From a virus: a stretch of 64,000 nt of DNA. A program made the translations under genes and the position numbers. The DNA lies in IMG/VR virus record IMGVR_UViG_3300034175_000062, positions 36,456 to 100,455 of that record, one strand, 5' to 3'. The notes beneath the pieces were generated by a model. The model was not told the origin of the DNA, ran no database searches, and worked only from the letters and a program-made list of their open reading frames with translations. Shown here one piece after another: positions 7,324 through 14,240 of this stretch (the first letter of the stretch is position 1; every line of letters starts with the position of its first letter).

Positions 7324-7602
7324 TTATCCTATGATCTGGCCGGTGTCGGCGTCGATTGCCCGGACAGTTCCCGGAATGTTCTGCGAGGCGAGGTGGTCAG
7401 TCCTCCAACCAGCGTCCTTGTAGGAGCAGCGAATGACGCCGACCCAACGACCATCTGAGCCCCGTCGCTGGATCTCGGCCTTACGACCGCCTACGACCTG
7501 TGGCGTGTAACTGCCACGACTGCTCTTACCGAACAGCTTCTGGAACAGCATGACGACCATGGCGAGGACGAAACAGACGAGGCTTAGAGCAAAGTATTCC
7601 AT
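7324..7602 (-). CDS. Single-pass membrane protein (92 aa)
   Basis: The start MEYFALSL follows AAGGAGAAGTCC. Residues 4-25 are one membrane helix; the rest is a basic soluble domain (SSRGSYTPQVVGGRKAEIQ) probably in the cytoplasm. Unknown role. Confidence 0.8.
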   Translation of the reverse strand: MEYFALSLVCFVLAMVVMLFQKLFGKSSRGSYTPQVVGGRKAEIQRRGSDGRWVGVIRCSYKDAGWRTDHLASQNIPGTVRAIDADTGQIIG

Positions 7603-7626
7603 TGGACTTCTCCTTGACATTCGTTC

Positions 7627-7911
7627 TCAGGCAGGATAGCCTATATTCCCATCAACCAGCTTGCTCTCATCGATCCCGTACATCATTTCGACGGGAATTC
7701 CGGTGATCGTCAGCTGATAGTCAGGCGAAGGAAATGCGATACGGAGTTGCGCCATCAGGGCGATCAGGTGACCGTGGTCGCTATTGGGAGTCAGCACCCG
7801 GGTGTAGTGATAGTACTGGGGTGCTGTGTTGTTCCAATTGCGACCCTTCGCTTTGGCCACGTTGACCTCGAAGTTCTTGATGAGCGGCAGCTTCTCCATG
7901 ATCTTCTCCAT
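7627..7911 (-). CDS. Unknown protein (94 aa)
   Basis: Start MEKIMEKLPLIKNFEVNVAK after AAGGACGG. Mixed alpha/beta, with a HYTRVLTPNSDHGHLIALM segment. First gene of the run 7911 to 7020. Confidence 0.75.
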   Translation of the reverse strand: MEKIMEKLPLIKNFEVNVAKAKGRNWNNTAPQYYHYTRVLTPNSDHGHLIALMAQLRIAFPSPDYQLTITGIPVEMMYGIDESKLVDGNIGYPA

Positions 7912-7927
7912 CCGTCCTTATAGAGAG

Positions 7928-7956
7928 ATACTAACACACCCGAGGGAAAATGTCAA
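7928..7956 (-). promoter_or_regulatory. sigma70-like promoter
   Basis: TTGACA, 17 bp, TAGTAT. Confidence 0.8.
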
Positions 7957-7996
7957 ATGGCGTGCCTACCATACGATAAGCACGCCATTCAATGGA

Positions 7997-8656
7997 TTAT
8001 GCGGTCGCGTAGATGACGGACCGCTTTCTCAGTCCGTACGCCATCATGCCGAAGCCGATCAGCATCATCGCCCAGGTCGAGGGTTCCGGGACAGCTGATG
8101 CGGTGTCGTAGACATATGTCACGGTGGACGAGATGTAATATCCCGTGCCGTGCAGATATGTCGGCTGCAGCGCGGTGCCGTCGAGTGACCCGAAGTTCAG
8201 CGAAGGAGCGCTATAGATGCTGATGAAGTCATCGTCACCCTTGCTTATGAACTGATCGATGAAGTCGCCGGTGAAGATCGATTTCACGTTGCCGCCGAAG
8301 CTGACGACCGCAGTCTCGGGATTCGCGAAATAGCTGTCAGCGATCTTGTCGATCTTGACAGATCCATAGAGCGAGTCGCCCATGGTCCCGACGATATGAA
8401 CCGCCGGACCCATGATCGGTTCATAAGCGCTGATCGATGGCATATCGAATGGTTGATATGCCGCGAACGAGAAGCTCCCGTCATAGTAGTTGTCGAAGCT
8501 GACGCTCTTCAGTGTCCCCAGCCTGCTGTCGAACTTCGACAGATAGACGGACGACGGTCCGTATTGGTATTCGGACTTCTTCATCTCCTCAGCCACAGCT
8601 GGTGCTGCGACCATGGAAAGCGAAGCGCAAATAATCAGGATGCCATGTCGAAACAT
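7997..8656 (-). CDS. Secreted PEP-CTERM (PEPxxWA) sorting-signal protein
   Basis: 219 aa from the ATG that follows AAGGAATATATT. Residues 1-22 are a signal peptide (MFRHGILIICASLSMVAAPAVA). The middle is a beta-rich extracellular domain with Tyr, Ser and Gly. The end has the PEP-CTERM tripartite signal: PEP at residues 190-192 in VPEPSTWAMM, a hydrophobic segment (LIGFGMMAYGL) and a basic anchor (RKR). PEPxxWAMMxxGFG is the form typical of sphingomonads. In bacteria such proteins are exported by Sec, then handled by an exosortase and linked to exopolysaccharide or the surface. No exosortase is visible here, so host sorting is implied. Monocistronic with its own early-type promoter at 8697-8725. 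The PEP-CTERM call is firm; the role is unknown. Confidence 0.92.
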   Translation of the reverse strand: MFRHGILIICASLSMVAAPAVAEEMKKSEYQYGPSSVYLSKFDSRLGTLKSVSFDNYYDGSFSFAAYQPFDMPSISAYEPIMGPAVHIVGTMGDSLYGSVKIDKIADSYFANPETAVVSFGGNVKSIFTGDFIDQFISKGDDDFISIYSAPSLNFGSLDGTALQPTYLHGTGYYISSTVTYVYDTASAVPEPSTWAMMLIGFGMMAYGLRKRSVIYATA

Positions 8657-8696
8657 AATATATTCCTTTCTTATCACCAATCTAGTTGGTATAGTA

Positions 8697-8725
8697 ATAC
8701 TATAACGATTGAAGGAAAATGTCAA
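8697..8725 (-). promoter_or_regulatory. sigma70-like promoter of the PEP-CTERM gene
   Basis: TTGACA, 17 bp, TAGTAT, about 40 bases before the ATG. Confidence 0.8.
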
Positions 8726-9198
8726 ACGGCATTAATCTTAGCGTCTGCCTCACGAAGGAGTCTGATCTCTGTGTCACGCCGCCACGATGCTTCGCTGCGC
8801 TGCATGCTGTCCCACTTAACACGACCGTCAACGCGGACTGCCCAGCAATAGCCGTCGTCACCGTTCTCCTGACGCATCGTTACACGTCGGGTGAACTTGT
8901 CGGAGGTCGGCTTGATCGACGAGCGAAGATACTCGATACACGCTTTGATGATGGATGGCTGGGTCTCGAAGACGATGCGCTTATACGATCGGTCATAACG
9001 AAATGCCTCTGCCACGAAGTACGACTCAGTACGACGCTTACCAGGTGCCGCCGGCTTCAGCTTACGCTCAGCTACGACTTGGAACTTGCGCGATCCATAC
9101 TTCACACCGATATAGGCGATGTGTGTGGTGTCGTCCTTCTTGCTGGCGCCGAGGTTGGTGACGCCTTTGAAGGTGTATTCTGGCGTAGGTTTCGTCAT
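8722..9198 (-). CDS. Unknown basic protein (158 aa)
   Basis: Basic, beta-rich N-terminal half (THIAYIGVKYGSRKFQVVAERKLKP) and a helical charged end (SWRRDTEIRLLREADAKINAV). Possibly nucleic-acid binding from charge alone. Second gene after 9211-9525; its end overlaps the promoter of the PEP-CTERM gene by four bases. Confidence 0.8.
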   Translation of the reverse strand: MTKPTPEYTFKGVTNLGASKKDDTTHIAYIGVKYGSRKFQVVAERKLKPAAPGKRRTESYFVAEAFRYDRSYKRIVFETQPSIIKACIEYLRSSIKPTSDKFTRRVTMRQENGDDGYCWAVRVDGRVKWDSMQRSEASWRRDTEIRLLREADAKINAV

Positions 9199-9210
9199 GG
9201 CGTTATCTCT

Positions 9211-9525
9211 CTACCAGCGCTTGATCGCGAGGATGGACAGAACGCGACCGAGCAGGGTCGGACACGAGTTGAACGAGGTGAGGACCAGCGATCCACGACC
9301 AAAGCTGCCGAGCGGCGGATGGACTACGCCGACATCGTAGCCATTGCCTGCCTCGTTCTCGAGCCGGATGCGACCGCCGAAATTCTGCTTGACCACCACG
9401 CCCTCGTGGTGGATCGATGCGGGATAGAGGACGAACTTCTCGCCCTTATCGTTGACACCGGCTTCAGCGATGGACTCTACGATGGAGTCCCATTCGACGT
9501 CCGATACAGTGAATTCCTTGCTCAT
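9211..9525 (-). CDS. Unknown protein (104 aa)
   Basis: Start MSKEFTVSDVEWDSIV follows GGAGATCATC. Middle is beta-rich (KFVLYPASIHHEGVVVKQNFGGRIRLENEAG). No family recognised. First gene of a two-gene run. Confidence 0.8.
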   Translation of the reverse strand: MSKEFTVSDVEWDSIVESIAEAGVNDKGEKFVLYPASIHHEGVVVKQNFGGRIRLENEAGNGYDVGVVHPPLGSFGRGSLVLTSFNSCPTLLGRVLSILAIKRW

Positions 9526-9551
9526 GATGATCTCCATCCGTTGATATAGAG

Positions 9552-9580
9552 ATACTAATACGTTTTGGCCTAGTTGTAAA
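9552..9580 (-). promoter_or_regulatory. sigma70-like promoter
   Basis: TTTACA, 17 bp, TAGTAT for genes 9525 and 9198. Confidence 0.8.
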
Positions 9581-9604
9581 GGCGAATATTCAATTGACAA
9601 ACAA

Positions 9605-9633
9605 GAACAGCCAGAGTATAACCCTGGCTGTTC
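9605..9633 (-). terminator. Terminator-like hairpin
   Basis: GAACAGCCAG pairs perfectly with CTGGCTGTTC around a 9-base loop; on the minus strand it is followed by TTGTTTGTC. The T-run is interrupted, so strength is uncertain. Confidence 0.5.
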
Positions 9634-9899
9634 CCGTGGACCTTCATTTTGTAGGCGTTGAGATCGAGTGAGTCTGCAGTTTGTCGCAGTGAGTCAGAGA
9701 TCTATTCGCCTGGGGTTTTGGCCCTATGTGCGTTGGCGCTTGACTGTTACGGTGTTAACGTCCTGCGTCGTAACAGTCTATGTCAGGACAATCCGGAAAT
9801 CCACGTCATGCTTATCGTCTCCGATCGCGCCGTTGGTATTGGAACGCCAGGCCATACTGATACTCTGTGGCCGTTACTGATACTCTATAGCCTTCCAAT
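9605..9899 (-). ncRNA. Candidate small RNA (no convincing gene)
   Basis: A full early-type promoter at 9906-9934 would start an RNA near 9899. The next 295 bases hold no frame with a Shine-Dalgarno; the longest ATG frame is 25 codons without a ribosome site. The RNA contains a perfect 10-bp hairpin, GACTGTTACG pairing with CGTAACAGTC (about 9744-9780), and ends at a perfect 10-bp hairpin (9605-9633) followed by a T-rich tail. Promoter, structure and terminator without a gene suggest a regulatory or decoy RNA, but a decayed gene cannot be excluded. Confidence 0.45.
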
Positions 9900-9905
9900 A
9901 ACAAG

Positions 9906-9934
9906 ATACTATAACGATTGGTCCTAGTTGTAAA
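9906..9934 (-). promoter_or_regulatory. sigma70-like promoter of the candidate RNA
   Basis: TTTACA, 17 bp, TAGTAT. Same class as neighbours, but leads into sequence without a supported gene. Confidence 0.7.
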
Positions 9935-9946
9935 GGACTATATTAT

Positions 9947-9992
9947 GGCCGTCGTGGCTCGACTGCATGCGTGAACAGGAACCACGACGGCC
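9947..9992 (-). terminator. Long hairpin between transcripts
   Basis: GGCCGTCGTGG pairs perfectly with CCACGACGGCC (11 bp, 24-base loop), placed between the end of gene 10038 and the promoter at 9906-9934. Its place suggests termination or 3' end protection; there is no T-run after it. Confidence 0.45.
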
Positions 9993-10037
9993 TTCCGACG
10001 TCGGTCGGGTCGCTCCGTAAAGCCCGACGCCGAAACT

Positions 10038-10274
10038 CTAAAGCAATTCAACCTCGTTGATACGAAAGGACATGCAACTGCCAACGTGCGACAGCTCCTT
10101 CCGTATCGTCTCTTCATCGATTGGCTCACCACAGAAGTCGCCAGCCTCGAGAGCGCTCTTTACCGCCTTGTTGAGCGTGCCGCAGACACTCCAGATCGTC
10201 GTCTTGTCGTCAACGAGGTTCTCGACCTCTACGAGGAAGACGGTGGGTGCTTCTCTGGGTACGCCGAAAACCAT
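10038..10274 (-). CDS. Unknown protein (78 aa)
   Basis: Alpha/beta: VFLVEVENLV strand, then a helix LNKAVKSALEAGDF with Cys-Gly following. Start overlaps the upstream stop by one base (TGATG). No domain recognised. Confidence 0.8.
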   Translation of the reverse strand: MVFGVPREAPTVFLVEVENLVDDKTTIWSVCGTLNKAVKSALEAGDFCGEPIDEETIRKELSHVGSCMSFRINEVELL

Positions 10275-10459
10275 CAGTCGTCGATCTTCAGTAGAGTGAC
10301 CTCGTTTAGAACGATGGCCATCTCACCATGAACGAAGTGACTGAATACGAAGAAACGACCCCGCCAGTCGATCACGCCAGGTGTAGCGATAGTCGCGGCT
10401 GGGACGTCAGTCTCGTGTACAGTCTGACCGTCCATCGTATTGAGGATCAAATGATACAT
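10274..10459 (-). CDS. Unknown small protein (61 aa)
   Basis: I place the start at MYHLILNTMDGQTVHE after GGAAGACACT; the frame is open upstream to 10600, but its first ATG overlaps the promoter -35 box and so cannot be translated. This leaves a leader of about 110 bases containing a perfect hairpin, CCACATAA paired with TTATGTGG (about 10550-10571). Confidence 0.65.
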   Translation of the reverse strand: MYHLILNTMDGQTVHETDVPAATIATPGVIDWRGRFFVFSHFVHGEMAIVLNEVTLLKIDD

Positions 10460-10572
10460 AGTGTCTTCCATGCAGCTTATGAGGACGGTGGCGGGTACGA
10501 AACCGCAGAACCCGACAGCAAGAGGGGAGCCAGAAGCCGGGTCACCGTCCACATAAACTGTATTATGTGGCC

Positions 10573-10600
10573 ATTCTATCACGTGATAGGAAAATGTCAA
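10573..10600 (-). promoter_or_regulatory. sigma70-like promoter
   Basis: TTGACA, 16 bp, TAGAAT, followed by an unusually long leader for this region. Confidence 0.8.
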
Positions 10601-10624
10601 TGGCTATTTTAGTGCGCCTTGACA

Positions 10625-10750
10625 TTACCCGGGCGCCGGGATATTCTGCCGGTTCGGCTGGGTTTGGGTCATGTAAAGTTTGAGCGTGCCCTGCAGACGC
10701 TTCCGGGGAGTGGGCTGAGAGGTGATCTTCTGCTTCTTGGAGGTATTCAT
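10625..10750 (-). CDS. Basic micro-protein (41 aa)
   Basis: Starts MNTSKKQKITSQPTPRKRLQ after AAGGAAGGAAGAAGACA, an extended ribosome site. Positively charged and proline-rich, likely disordered. Second gene after 10787-10984. Its stop codon lies just upstream of the -35 box of the 10573-10600 promoter. Confidence 0.7.
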   Translation of the reverse strand: MNTSKKQKITSQPTPRKRLQGTLKLYMTQTQPNRQNIPAPG

Positions 10751-10779
10751 TGTCTTCTTCCTTCCTTGCTCTGAGAGGG

Positions 10780-10797
10780 CATCAGCTTAAGCTGATG
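10780..10797. repeat. Perfect 18-bp palindrome
   Basis: CATCAGCTTAAGCTGATG spans the stop region of the 10787-10984 gene and lies between it and the 10625-10750 gene. It could be an operator-like site or a 3' stem. Confidence 0.5.
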
Positions 10798-10984
10798 GAA
10801 TGCCGTTGTTCATTCGATAGAGGCGAACTTGTTCTAGGACATCGTCCTCGCTCTGGAGTTCCAGCAGTGCATCGCACGTCATCATGTCGGTGACGATCTC
10901 TGCATCAGTCATTCCCTCGAACGTATAGCCATTTTCAGCTGCGTTCTCAAAGGCTTCCTTAACGAGTTCGGCGAGCGTTATCAT
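10787..10984 (-). CDS. Unknown acidic helical protein (65 aa)
   Basis: MITLAELVKEAFENAAENGY, then DAEIVTDMM and LELQSEDDVLEQV helices. GGAGATCATC precedes the ATG. No known family recognised. Confidence 0.8.
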   Translation of the reverse strand: MITLAELVKEAFENAAENGYTFEGMTDAEIVTDMMTCDALLELQSEDDVLEQVRLYRMNNGIPSA

Positions 10985-11008
10985 GATGATCTCCTATCCA
11001 ATAAAGAG

Positions 11009-11037
11009 ATACTACCACGATATGATCAAATTGTCAA
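11009..11037 (-). promoter_or_regulatory. sigma70-like promoter
   Basis: TTGACA, 17 bp, TAGTAT for genes 10984 and 10750; its -35 box overlaps the last codons of the upstream membrane-protein gene. Confidence 0.8.
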
Positions 11038-11219
11038 TGACGATGTTTGATCTCTCGAATGAGTACGCAGGCCGAGAGGATGACGGCCAGGGCGAAGAAC
11101 AGCATGCCAGCCGCTCCGAACCAGTTGGCCAGACTCTCGCTACCGTGTGCTAGGAACCCCGACGACATGCTGATGCAGACGAAGCTCACAACCACGGATA
11201 CGATCAGTATGAAGAGCAT
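11034..11219 (-). CDS. Two-helix membrane protein (61 aa)
   Basis: Helix 1 MLFILIVSVVVSFVCISM, short loop, helix 2 (FGAAGMLFFALAVILSACVLI) and a basic tail (REIKHRH), which puts both ends in the cytoplasm. Overlaps the upstream stop by one base. Function unknown; a holin-like or membrane-modulating role is only a possibility. Confidence 0.75.
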   Translation of the reverse strand: MLFILIVSVVVSFVCISMSSGFLAHGSESLANWFGAAGMLFFALAVILSACVLIREIKHRH

Positions 11220-11533
11220 CAGCTGGCCCTCTCCCTCATCTGCTCGATCTCTGCCAGGCCGATGACTCGTGCCGTTCCGTTCTCGATCTTGGTCTTCAAC
11301 TCGGCTAGCTCGTTCGTAACGCGCTTGTCGAGGATCTCCACGATCCGGTCGGAAGTCGCACCAGCCAGCATGCTCTTGATCTCGTCTTCCGACGTCTGCT
11401 TAGCCAGCTGGAGAGCGTGCATGCATGCAGTGACGGTCAGAAAGTTTACGGCGTTGGGCCGTTGGATGAACGATTCAGACGCCGTCCGCATCTCGTTGGT
11501 GCAGATCATGATGGCGTGCTTCTTCATTCCCAT
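11219..11533 (-). CDS. Unknown protein (104 aa)
   Basis: Starts MGMKKHAIMICTNEMR after AAGGGAGACTACGA. Helical, with KTKIENGTARVIGLAEIEQM near the end. No domain recognised. Confidence 0.8.
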   Translation of the reverse strand: MGMKKHAIMICTNEMRTASESFIQRPNAVNFLTVTACMHALQLAKQTSEDEIKSMLAGATSDRIVEILDKRVTNELAELKTKIENGTARVIGLAEIEQMRERAS

Positions 11534-11560
11534 TCGTAGTCTCCCTTATTTGATGACCCA

Positions 11561-11588
11561 TTCTATCACGTGATAGGAAATTGTCAAT
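11561..11588 (-). promoter_or_regulatory. sigma70-like promoter
   Basis: TTGACA, 16 bp, TAGAAT for genes 11533 and 11219. Confidence 0.8.
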
Positions 11589-12084
11589 CACTTTGTTCTT
11601 CGTCTGTCTCCGGCTTATAGTTTTCCCAGTCGATCTTAGGGAGGACCATGACGTAGAATACGCCCTCGGCTTGATCGAGCCCCTTCGTGATCGTGATCAG
11701 GTTGACATCGATCCCAGCGACCTCACATTCTGCACGAATGCGTTTGTCGAGCTGATGGATGATGGTTCGTTCATCGTGCCAGTAGAAGACGCGGTTGTGC
11801 CACAACTGGATGATGGCTGGAGCGTTCTCCTTCGAGGTAAACGAGTCGCTCATCTCCCACGACTTGTAGATCTCGGCGTCCATGTGCTCCTGGATGAGCG
11901 TGGCGTCGCCGTTGTCGAACAGCTGCGCCTTATAAGGCTGGTCGTGCTCCGTCGTCCAGATCAGCCAATAGCCACCGTTCATCTCGAACTTGAAGAAGAT
12001 CGACTCGCGGATGTCCCAGCTGTTGATAAACTCATCGAGACCCGGCAGCGTTGTGGTCCGAAATGCACCGTTCATATCGAGCAT
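11584..12084 (-). CDS. Unknown protein (166 aa)
   Basis: Start MLDMNGAFRTTTLPG follows GGGAGATCACC; the longer frame overlaps the promoter. Contains many Trp and Tyr (GGYWLIWTTEHDQPY, HNRVFYWHDERT) and an acidic end. Monocistronic. No domain recognised. Confidence 0.8.
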   Translation of the reverse strand: MLDMNGAFRTTTLPGLDEFINSWDIRESIFFKFEMNGGYWLIWTTEHDQPYKAQLFDNGDATLIQEHMDAEIYKSWEMSDSFTSKENAPAIIQLWHNRVFYWHDERTIIHQLDKRIRAECEVAGIDVNLITITKGLDQAEGVFYVMVLPKIDWENYKPETDEEQSD

Positions 12085-12109
12085 GGTGATCTCCCTATCC
12101 AATAAGAAG

Positions 12110-12138
12110 ATACTAATACAAACAAGAAAAAACGTCAA
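12110..12138 (-). promoter_or_regulatory. sigma70-like promoter
   Basis: TTGACG, 17 bp, TAGTAT. Confidence 0.8.
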
Positions 12139-12174
12139 GGCATATTTCAGCCTTGACGTTTGATGTAGTTCGGA

Positions 12175-12441
12175 TTAGGCTAGCTGAAGTTGCTGGGTGC
12201 TATCCCAGAGCTTTCTCTCGAGTTCCTCGAGTCCCGAGCCGTCGTATGCAGCAATGGGGATCTTGTTGATCGTAACGATATAGAACTCTGGGCCGATCTC
12301 CTCGATCCAGCCCACGATACGATCTTGTGGGTCGCGATATATGAAGCCGATAGGTGTAACACCCGGGACATCTACATCGCGGCCTAGATTGGTTGTGTAT
12401 CGTCTAAGAGCGATAAACGCATCGAAGTCGAACATAGCCAT
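12175..12441 (-). CDS. Unknown protein (88 aa)
   Basis: MAMFDFDAFIALRRYTTN, then a beta-rich middle (PIGFIYRDPQDRIVGWIEEIGPEFYIVTI) and a C-terminal helix. GGAGAAATGTC precedes the ATG. Follows the 58-aa gene upstream. Confidence 0.8.
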   Translation of the reverse strand: MAMFDFDAFIALRRYTTNLGRDVDVPGVTPIGFIYRDPQDRIVGWIEEIGPEFYIVTINKIPIAAYDGSGLEELERKLWDSTQQLQLA

Positions 12442-12474
12442 GACATTTCTCCGTCCCCCCGCATAGGTGGACGT

Positions 12475-12651
12475 TTAGAGGGACTTGTACTTCTCGCTGC
12501 CGTTCGAGCGAGCGAAGCGATCAAATACGCTCTTCGCATTGTCAGCCGAGGTAGCGCCGGACTTGAACTTGGACTTGCCGGTCGACATGGGAACCTTCAT
12601 AACACGAACAGGTTTACCGTCGCGACCGATGTTGGTAATAGGCATGCTCAT
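12475..12651 (-). CDS. Basic small protein (58 aa)
   Basis: MSMPITNIGRDGKPVRVMKV followed by Ser/Lys-rich sequence (STGKSKFKSGATSADN) and FDRFARSNGS. GGAGAGAGAAAT precedes the ATG. Likely disordered and nucleic-acid or protein binding; no family recognised. Confidence 0.7.
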   Translation of the reverse strand: MSMPITNIGRDGKPVRVMKVPMSTGKSKFKSGATSADNAKSVFDRFARSNGSEKYKSL

Positions 12652-12677
12652 ATTTCTCTCTCCATGCTGAGGGTTTC

Positions 12678-12706
12678 ATCTTAACACAGGATAAGGCAGA
12701 TGTAAA
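12678..12706 (-). promoter_or_regulatory. sigma70-like promoter (variant -10)
   Basis: TTTACA, 17 bp, TAAGAT for genes 12651 and 12441. Confidence 0.65.
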
Positions 12707-12715
12707 CCCACTTTG

Positions 12716-12904
12716 TTAAACGACAGGAAAATAATTTACCTGCCAAGAACGGCCAGACCGTGATATAATGGCATACTCGGTCGGCTCGTTGTGAGCGTCT
12801 AGGAGGGCGCCTGGCTTTCTATATAGCAGCCCGCCGTCCTTGACGTCGTAATGGATCGTGTAACCAGACTCGATAACGAGCTTGATGGCGTTCTTCTTCG
12901 TCAT
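12716..12904 (-). CDS. Unknown small protein (62 aa)
   Basis: MTKKNAIKLVIESGYTIHYD, then a beta-rich middle and YAIISRSGRSWQVNYFPVV. Start overlaps the upstream stop. Last gene of a four-gene run from 13561-13589. Confidence 0.8.
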   Translation of the reverse strand: MTKKNAIKLVIESGYTIHYDVKDGGLLYRKPGALLDAHNEPTEYAIISRSGRSWQVNYFPVV

Positions 12905-13155
12905 CAGCTGATTGGCTGTTTGTACGTGAAGATGCCCTGCTTGTTCTCGACCTCATAGATCACGTTGTCGATTGTGACAGACTGCGCAACGCGGTTCTCG
13001 TCTTCACTGATCGACTGTAGGTTACCGAGAAGCGAACCCTGGATGTACCCGTCTGGGTCTTCCTTGTTGAAGTCGAGGATTCGAATAAGGTCGTTGTGTA
13101 TCTCGTAAGTCATCGTCCAAACGTACGATGCGATGACCATTGCTGCTTTCTTCAA
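12904..13155 (-). CDS. Unknown protein (83 aa), TTG start likely
   Basis: The frame begins at TTG 13155 (MKKAAMVIASYVWTMTYEIH), overlapping the upstream stop as TTGA; an ATG at 13140 is the alternative but has a poor ribosome site. Beta-rich C-terminal half (TIDNVIYEVENKQGIFTYK). Confidence 0.7.
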   Translation of the reverse strand: MKKAAMVIASYVWTMTYEIHNDLIRILDFNKEDPDGYIQGSLLGNLQSISEDENRVAQSVTIDNVIYEVENKQGIFTYKQPIS

Positions 13156-13415
13156 ACTATTGTTCCATTTGCTTTACACACGAACTCGAGCATGACGCGA
13201 TGTGCTACGTCACCAGGAAGATCGCTAAATCGATTATGATACTCCGCGCCATCGGCGTCGAAGAAGGTGAAGTGGAACTCGGTGGGATGACGATTCGATG
13301 GTATCACTTTACCAGTACGAAACGGACGCTTGAGATGATCCCATGGTCCTGTCTTCGATGGTATGAAACAGGCTCGACGATCTAGTAAGAAACGCGTCGG
13401 CACTTTAATCGTCAT
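13152..13415 (-). CDS. Unknown protein (87 aa)
   Basis: Start MTIKVPTRFLLDRRACF follows AAGAGAG inside the end of the upstream gene, with which it overlaps by 11 bases. Aromatic-rich middle (EFHFTFFDADGAEYHNRF). No domain recognised. Confidence 0.75.
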   Translation of the reverse strand: MTIKVPTRFLLDRRACFIPSKTGPWDHLKRPFRTGKVIPSNRHPTEFHFTFFDADGAEYHNRFSDLPGDVAHRVMLEFVCKANGTIV

Positions 13416-13539
13416 AGTCGAGTTCTCTCTTGAACGCACGACGGTTATAGGAGGAACCCTTGCCTTTGAACAGGGGCTCGGAACGAGGTTGGAATTGACC
13501 CTGGGAGAGGCCGGCTGCGATGACGTTACGCTTCTTCAT
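13405..13539 (-). CDS. Basic micro-protein (44 aa)
   Basis: MKKRNVIAAGLSQGQFQPRS then GKGSSYNRRAFKRELDYDD. AAAGGAACACACC precedes the ATG. First gene of a four-gene run. Confidence 0.7.
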   Translation of the reverse strand: MKKRNVIAAGLSQGQFQPRSEPLFKGKGSSYNRRAFKRELDYDD

Positions 13540-13560
13540 GGTGTGTTCCTTTCGAAGCTT

Positions 13561-13589
13561 AGTCTAACACAGCCTCCTCAAATTGTCAA
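13561..13589 (-). promoter_or_regulatory. sigma70-like promoter
   Basis: TTGACA, 17 bp, TAGACT for genes 13539 to 12716. Confidence 0.7.
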
Positions 13590-13609
13590 CCGTTGACATT
13601 CAGTTGTAT

Positions 13610-13885
13610 TTAGCTTATCTTCAACCCACGGTCAAGACGGGCTGCAATAGCCTTCGACCGTACGTAGACCTTAGATGCTGTAGTGAAGGCGTAGTTGCTT
13701 CGCTGGGCGACTAGGACACCATCTCGTGGGCCTCGTGGTCGGTACCACCAGTGGTCCTTATCGAGCGTCCATCGACCGTACTTTTCGCCGGGATTGAACA
13801 GAGAACCGTGACCATCACGCACGTTCTTCTCACGACCAAGGCGTAGTGCCCGTTGGTCCATCGTCTCGTTCTGTATGTCGGACAT
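13610..13885 (-). CDS. Unknown protein (91 aa) behind a strong leader hairpin
   Basis: Start MSDIQNETMDQRALRLGREK follows ACGGAGC. Trp/Tyr/Arg-rich middle (KYGRWTLDKDHWWYRPRG), then a basic helix (SKAIAARLDRG). The ribosome site lies 10 bases after a 13-bp hairpin (13903-13942). No family recognised. Confidence 0.75.
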   Translation of the reverse strand: MSDIQNETMDQRALRLGREKNVRDGHGSLFNPGEKYGRWTLDKDHWWYRPRGPRDGVLVAQRSNYAFTTASKVYVRSKAIAARLDRGLKIS

Positions 13886-13902
13886 TCCATGCTCCGTAGG
13901 GT

Positions 13903-13942
13903 GTGGGCGCCGACGAGATTGGAAAGGGGTTCGTCGGCGCCC
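13903..13942 (-). promoter_or_regulatory. 5' leader hairpin, 13-bp perfect stem
   Basis: TGGGCGCCGACGA pairs perfectly with TCGTCGGCGCCCA around a 14-base loop, between the promoter at 13981-14009 and the ribosome site of the 13610-13885 gene. Nothing similar is seen before other genes here. It could be an attenuator, a protein-binding site or an RNA stabiliser. Confidence 0.6.
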
Positions 13943-13980
13943 ACTGCGGTATAGCATGGAAGGAGTTCAACCGCCCATGC

Positions 13981-14009
13981 ATTATAACACGCAGATGGGA
14001 AAATGTCAA
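13981..14009 (-). promoter_or_regulatory. Near-consensus sigma70 promoter
   Basis: TTGACA, 17 bp, TATAAT: exact consensus at both boxes, stronger than its neighbours. Confidence 0.85.
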
Positions 14010-14017
14010 GGGCTATT

Positions 14018-14239
14018 TTAACCCTCGACTAGCTCTCTTGCTTCGATGTTTGTTTGTGCGAGCACCTTAACCTCGGCGAGGCGGAGCATGCTGGCAGCAC
14101 CACCCGGCCAGGACTTTACGACCGCTTCGAACCGCTTGATCGCGTTCTCAGGAGTGTCACGGAATCGGCTACCAGTCGACTCCCAGCCAATCGGGTGTAC
14201 GTACGTTTCGATGACATACGAGACACAGCCTTTCGCCAT
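14018..14239 (-). CDS. Unknown small protein (73 aa)
   Basis: MAKGCVSYVIETYVHPIGWE, helix PENAIKRFEAVVKSWPGGAA, then LRLAEVKVLAQ. Strand-helix-strand pattern like 4065-4253. Directly downstream of 14241-14519. Confidence 0.8.
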   Translation of the reverse strand: MAKGCVSYVIETYVHPIGWESTGSRFRDTPENAIKRFEAVVKSWPGGAASMLRLAEVKVLAQTNIEARELVEG

Positions 14240-14240
14240 G

